Assembly: GCF_008806755.1 (NCBI RefSeq)
Contig: NZ_WAAU01000011.1
Location: 39,374-103,373 of the forward strand
Direction: 5' to 3'
Source: Tenacibaculum aiptasiae
Lineage (GTDB): Bacteria; Bacteroidota; Bacteroidia; Flavobacteriales; Flavobacteriaceae
DNA length: 64,000 nucleotides
In this document: piece by piece, positions 60,563 to 64,000 of the stretch
How the letters are laid out: each line of letters begins with the position of its first letter
How positions within the stretch are numbered: the first letter of the stretch is position 1
Translations under genes and position numbers: made by a program
The notes under the pieces: model-generated
Databases searched by the model: none
Told to the model about the DNA's origin: nothing
Seen by the model: only the letters and a program-made list of their open reading frames with translations

Positions 60563-60976
60563 TTAATAATCCTCATTATCTGTTAATTGACTCATAAAAT
60601 CCTCAAAAGAACTTACCAATAATTCAGGTACTACCTCTCCCATATCCATTGGGCAAAAATATATTTTACCATAATCTTCTTTTCTTAAAGAAATACAAAA
60701 CTGATTTCCCCCTTCATCATAAGCAAACGGGAAAAAATTATCTGGTAAAACATCCGATATTCTTTTTAAAGTATCTTCTAAACTTCCATATTCTCCATAT
60801 TTTATTGAATGAAAATAATTAATCCCTTTACCTTGAAAATAATTATCTTCTGGATACCCTCCATTGTATTTTAAAATATGTTTCTTATACTCTTCAGGAA
60901 GATTTAAATTAAAACTCTCTGTAAATAAATCTAATTCTTTTATTGTTATTCTCTTTTCTGTATCAATAAATTTCAT
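60563..60976 (-). CDS. SUKH (SMI1/KNR4) family immunity-type protein 1 (cognate candidate)
   Basis: 137 residues. ITIKELDLFTESFNLNLPEEYKKH, KYNGGYPEDNY, then NQFCISLRKEDYGKIYFCP and SFEDFMSQL. It follows the WHH nuclease stop by 1 bp, so it is the most likely cognate immunity protein; the later copies are separated by 60-200 bp gaps and look like an accumulated immunity array. Confidence 0.91.
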   Translation of the reverse strand: MKFIDTEKRITIKELDLFTESFNLNLPEEYKKHILKYNGGYPEDNYFQGKGINYFHSIKYGEYGSLEDTLKRISDVLPDNFFPFAYDEGGNQFCISLRKEDYGKIYFCPMDMGEVVPELLVSSFEDFMSQLTDNEDY

Positions 60977-60977
60977 A

Positions 60978-61850
60978 TTATAAATATTCTTCTTTTATAC
61001 CTAATAAATTATTAAACTGACCTGCTGAACCTAAATGTGTTACTGTTGCCTCATGCGCATCCCTTAGTACTAACTGCATTGTGCATTCTAAGTTTTCATC
61101 TAAATCATCTAAATGATGCCATGTATATCCTTTTGGAGTTTTTTTTAAATTCATTAATTCTAAACATTGTTTAAAATCTTTATCTCTACTCCCTGTTACT
61201 TTAATTCTTACTTTACCAAAAGCTGGATCATTATTATATAAATAATGGATTAAGCCATCAAAATCTGGAGAAGCTCCTTTTCCTCCTTTACTAATAGGAA
61301 TATCATCATAGCCCTTAGCTATTGCATTTTCAGGTTTATACTTATTTCCTTTCAAAGCTATTCTTTCATTCATTTCCGAAATTAATTTCCTTCTCTCATT
61401 CTCAGTTTTCTTGATAAAATTAAAGTATTTTTCAATGTTTTCGCGAATACCCCTAAAAACAATTATTCCACTTTCATTTAAAAAATCAATTGTAACTGTG
61501 TTTGGCTTAACATTTAATTTAAACTTAATCAACAAATCATTAATTTCGTTTGAAAACTTTTGAGCTTTTATATTCATAAAGTCTTCTAAAGTTTTATTCG
61601 ACTTCTTCCAGTCTTTATATAACTTTTTCACATATTTAGATAAGGATATTTTTTTTGTTTCGTTAAAAATAATAACATTATTCCAAGTTATAACTCTATT
61701 TCCTCTTTCATTCAAAGCAGCTCCTAAACACCCAAGAATTAAACTAGAATCTTTTAAATAAACAATTTTAAAAAGAGGATTATTTATAAATAATCTTAAT
61801 TGTCTTTTTACTTCTCTTCTTTTAAGAAGATATTGTATTATATTTCTCAT
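60978..61850 (-). CDS. WHH-type HNH/Endo VII nuclease toxin
   Basis: 290 residues. The C-terminal 50 residues carry the WHH family signature: GYTWHH (244-246), then MQLVLRDAHE (H266) and VTHLGS (H272), the metal-binding and catalytic histidines of the HNH/Endo VII fold. The target is presumably DNA. Residues 1-180 are basic and helical; the N-terminus has no signal or known trafficking domain. Such nucleases usually form the C-terminus of a long toxin; here the domain is a separate ORF starting 4 bp after the carrier stop. The next gene is a SUKH immunity protein, 1 bp away. Confidence 0.85.
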   Translation of the reverse strand: MRNIIQYLLKRREVKRQLRLFINNPLFKIVYLKDSSLILGCLGAALNERGNRVITWNNVIIFNETKKISLSKYVKKLYKDWKKSNKTLEDFMNIKAQKFSNEINDLLIKFKLNVKPNTVTIDFLNESGIIVFRGIRENIEKYFNFIKKTENERRKLISEMNERIALKGNKYKPENAIAKGYDDIPISKGGKGASPDFDGLIHYLYNNDPAFGKVRIKVTGSRDKDFKQCLELMNLKKTPKGYTWHHLDDLDENLECTMQLVLRDAHEATVTHLGSAGQFNNLLGIKEEYL

Positions 61851-61854
61851 AGCT

Positions 61855-63783
61855 CTATTTTTTTACAGGACAAAGTGTTAAAACATCATTTATAAAATTA
61901 GTTGGTGAAAGATTGAACTTCTTCAACCATGATTTTTCAGAAAAATTAAATAAATCATCAAATTTCTCTGTTGCCAATTGCTTTGTTGTCTTGATCAATT
62001 CTTGTATCCATGTAAGAAATTCATCCATCAATTTTGCTACATCTAATTCTTTTAGTTTTTTAAACAAACCTGACAGTGCATGTATAAAATCTGAAGGTTT
62101 TTTTACAACAATTTTAACTGCAGTTTTACCTTTACTTACTGCTTTTGCTAACGACTCAAAAGTAATTTTTAAAGCCTGAGCTACTGTTTTAGCACCTCCT
62201 GTAGCTATTGCTGTTAATACTTCTTCTACAATAAAACCAATAACATAACCTATACCGTACCCTACCTGATCTACTTTTGTTGCTGTATAGTTTACTCCAT
62301 CTGCTAACTTAGACAATATTGTATCTGGATTTAACACAGCGTTTATTAATAGCTTAGCAACTGAAATCAACCCATTAAAAAGCGTCTTTATATTTTTTAT
62401 TGAAAATAACTTTAAAAAAGCCTCTGTTGCATTTTCCAACATCTCCATTCCTAATGAAACACTTTGTTTAAAAGTAATTTTGTCTATTTTTAATAAATAA
62501 GCTGGTAAATTTATAATATGACCAATCAACGAAACAATACCTCCAATAGCCTCTACAAGACTATTATAAACACCTATAAAAAATGCGTTTAAATAAATAA
62601 ACAGATTTTTAGATGTAATTAATTTTTTTAAACTTTTGTACAAATCAATAAGAGCGTCAGTAATTTTAAAAACAAAAGCTAATTTGTTAAACAAAAAAGC
62701 TCTAAATTCTTTATTGGGTACACTTTTAATTGCATTAGAAAGCTCTTCTTTTAAAGATGTTATTTTACTCTCTAAAGTAACACCTACATTTTCTTTTTCT
62801 TTAGGACTATTTAAGTACTCTTTAAATCCAGGAAAAATTGGTGCAAATTTTTCATTTACACTTCCATCTTCTTTATAATATTCCCAACGATTTACATCTG
62901 TTTTAAACGTTTTTGTTATTTCATTTCCAATAAGTACCAAAGGATCTCCCAACAATCCTTTTAAAGCTTTTGCTTTAACTTCTAAAATAAAACCTCCTAT
63001 TTCATAAAAAACAGTAGCTAGTGGATTATCCCCTTTTGAAGTTTTACTTTCAAAATGATTTTTAAATACTTTCTCTACCTCTCCTTTTCCTATAGCTACA
63101 TTATATAACTGGGCTAATTTTGTTATTGCTGAAAAAGGTAGTTTTGTATCCTTATCTATACCACTTCCAGACTTGATCCTTAACACAGACATAGGATTAA
63201 AAAGACTATTCTTTTCTAAAAAAAATACAATTTCATTTGTTTCAATAGTTGTAATTTGTGAATAAGCATGTTCTAAAACCGCTCCATCTTCTGTAAAAAA
63301 GAAGACAAGCGATTTTGATTTATCTTCTAAAATTTCTCTAAGTTTAACCTCAGACAATCCAAAAATCTTAGGCTTCGCTGTTTTTTTATTCTTTTGAGCT
63401 CCCAATATTTCAACCTCCTCTAAATGTTCTGTATTTGATTTTTCAGTTCTAACAAAATAATTGTCATTATAACTATACACCTTTACATAACTACCTGGAA
63501 GTTCTTCTAAGGTATTATTTTCAGTAATAGTTATATAATTATTTGGTATTAAAAAACCCTCTACCAAATCTGCATTTAATTTTTTAGGATTAGCCTGTTT
63601 TTTAAAATGTGTTCCATTTACAAGTTCCACTTGTAAATAACTAAATAAGCTTGGTATATACCCTTCTTGGGTATGCTCATCTTCATCTCCTTCTATTTTA
63701 TATTTATCGTTAAAAACGACACAATTTGATTGAGGCTGAAACTTTACCGCAAAATGTTTCAACCCATATTCATAAGCATTCAT
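61855..63783 (-). CDS. Carrier protein of a polymorphic toxin (trafficking and pre-toxin domains)
   Basis: 642 residues, not recognised at the N-terminus (1-240, beta-rich, no signal peptide). Residues 338-390 are helical, 394-431 form a hydrophobic hairpin, and 508-530 are a glycine-zipper segment (GYGIGYVIGFIVEEV, then LTAIATGG) of the kind that precedes toxin domains and helps membrane passage. The lack of a signal peptide favours delivery by a contractile (T6SS-like) machine over type IX secretion; that is inference. It ends TLCPVKK at a TAG next to an A7 tract. The nuclease ORF begins 4 bp further on. Confidence 0.72.
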   Translation of the reverse strand: MNAYEYGLKHFAVKFQPQSNCVVFNDKYKIEGDEDEHTQEGYIPSLFSYLQVELVNGTHFKKQANPKKLNADLVEGFLIPNNYITITENNTLEELPGSYVKVYSYNDNYFVRTEKSNTEHLEEVEILGAQKNKKTAKPKIFGLSEVKLREILEDKSKSLVFFFTEDGAVLEHAYSQITTIETNEIVFFLEKNSLFNPMSVLRIKSGSGIDKDTKLPFSAITKLAQLYNVAIGKGEVEKVFKNHFESKTSKGDNPLATVFYEIGGFILEVKAKALKGLLGDPLVLIGNEITKTFKTDVNRWEYYKEDGSVNEKFAPIFPGFKEYLNSPKEKENVGVTLESKITSLKEELSNAIKSVPNKEFRAFLFNKLAFVFKITDALIDLYKSLKKLITSKNLFIYLNAFFIGVYNSLVEAIGGIVSLIGHIINLPAYLLKIDKITFKQSVSLGMEMLENATEAFLKLFSIKNIKTLFNGLISVAKLLINAVLNPDTILSKLADGVNYTATKVDQVGYGIGYVIGFIVEEVLTAIATGGAKTVAQALKITFESLAKAVSKGKTAVKIVVKKPSDFIHALSGLFKKLKELDVAKLMDEFLTWIQELIKTTKQLATEKFDDLFNFSEKSWLKKFNLSPTNFINDVLTLCPVKK

Positions 63784-63953
63784 AAATATAGTTTTATATT
63801 AAAAAAAGTACGTGTAGCATTTGCTACTTTGTAATTCTGAAAGCTTAGGTGAAGTTTTAAAGAAGTAATGTGGTAAAACTTCAAAAACCTAAAAACATAA
63901 CATTTGTTTGATTAAATAGCTATTTTCTTAACTAATTATGTAGAATCAGGATG

Positions 63954-63984
63954 CAAACATAAGTAAATAAAAACAAATTACAAA
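63954..63984 (-). promoter_or_regulatory. Promoter of the toxin-immunity operon
   Basis: On the minus strand TTTG (63984-63981), 19 bp, then TATGTTTG (63961-63954). Both boxes and the spacing match the Bacteroidota consensus exactly. It would start transcription near 63948. Confidence 0.75.
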
Positions 63985-64000
63985 ATTAATTTTGTAATTT
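63975..64000. repeat. 26-bp perfect palindrome at the window edge
   Basis: Two 13-bp arms (AAATTACAAAATT and complement) without loop. It overlaps the -33 box of the toxin promoter, so it could be an operator or, if a gene lies beyond the edge, part of a terminator. Confidence 0.5.

Larger units (their letters stand above)
63784..64000. other. Leader of the toxin operon with several dyads
   Basis: No ORF. It holds the promoter below, a GTAGCA/TGCTAC hairpin (63814-63827), a 10-bp inverted repeat (63850-63859 with 63874-63883) and a 26-bp palindrome at the window edge. A 5' leader of about 165 nt is long for this genome and could be regulatory. Confidence 0.55.

Overview
The window is AT-rich chromosomal DNA from a marine member of the Flavobacteriaceae (Bacteroidota), probably close to Tenacibaculum. 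The evidence is: promoters of the Bacteroidota type (TTTG about 19 bp before TAnnTTTG), almost no Shine-Dalgarno sequences, an outer-membrane beta-barrel receptor beside an AraC regulator, an IPExxxVDY-family gene next to pyk, caa3-type oxidase genes in flavobacterial order, and an arsenosugar cluster.

Layout. 0-5.4 kb: a truncated gene, a SulP anion transporter with a beta-carbonic anhydrase (bicarbonate uptake/hydration), and an outer-membrane receptor. 5.4-18.5 kb: membrane-bound AraC regulator, CvpA, SDR, TlpA-like thioredoxin, YraN, di-heme peroxidase, S66 carboxypeptidase, metG, a secreted unknown and tex. 18.4-19.8 kb: mostly non-coding, with three large imperfect palindromes around an orphan ORF. 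19.8-23.7 kb: a propeller-type LytS-like sensor kinase, split by frameshift, and its LytTR regulator. 23.7-36.5 kb: housekeeping genes (second ssb, acetyltransferase, CBS, M28 peptidase, pyk, rnc-fabF-acpP, purN, RNase H, dodecin, MscS, tsaB). 36.6-43.1 kb: TolC and an assembly/structural cluster for cytochrome c oxidase (ctaB, two subunit III genes, subunit IV, SCO, DUF420). 43.3-43.6 kb: tRNA-Gly and two tRNA-Leu genes.

43.9-50.7 kb is accessory. It holds a 62-residue double-glycine-leader peptide with four cysteines, a pseudo-C39/VKOR/DsbA fusion suited to making its disulfides, and, divergently, a TPR-domain histidine kinase with a LytTR response regulator. The arrangement resembles a peptide-signalling or bacteriocin locus (ComCDE/Agr-like in logic) and is my best candidate for an undescribed system. 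Both LytTR operons in the window carry upstream ARCGGT direct repeats exactly 21 bp apart, the spacing expected for LytTR DNA-binding domains.

50.8-56.6 kb is an arsenosugar-type biosynthesis cluster (DUF547, peroxidase-like, ArsS radical SAM, rhodanese, glycosyltransferase, purine nucleoside phosphorylase, DoxX, ArsM). 56.7-58.9 kb holds RDD, radA and a lipoprotein. 59.0-64.0 kb is a polymorphic-toxin locus on the minus strand: a promoter matching consensus, a 642-residue carrier, a separately encoded WHH nuclease toxin, and four SUKH (SMI1/KNR4) immunity-type genes, one with a clean internal deletion.
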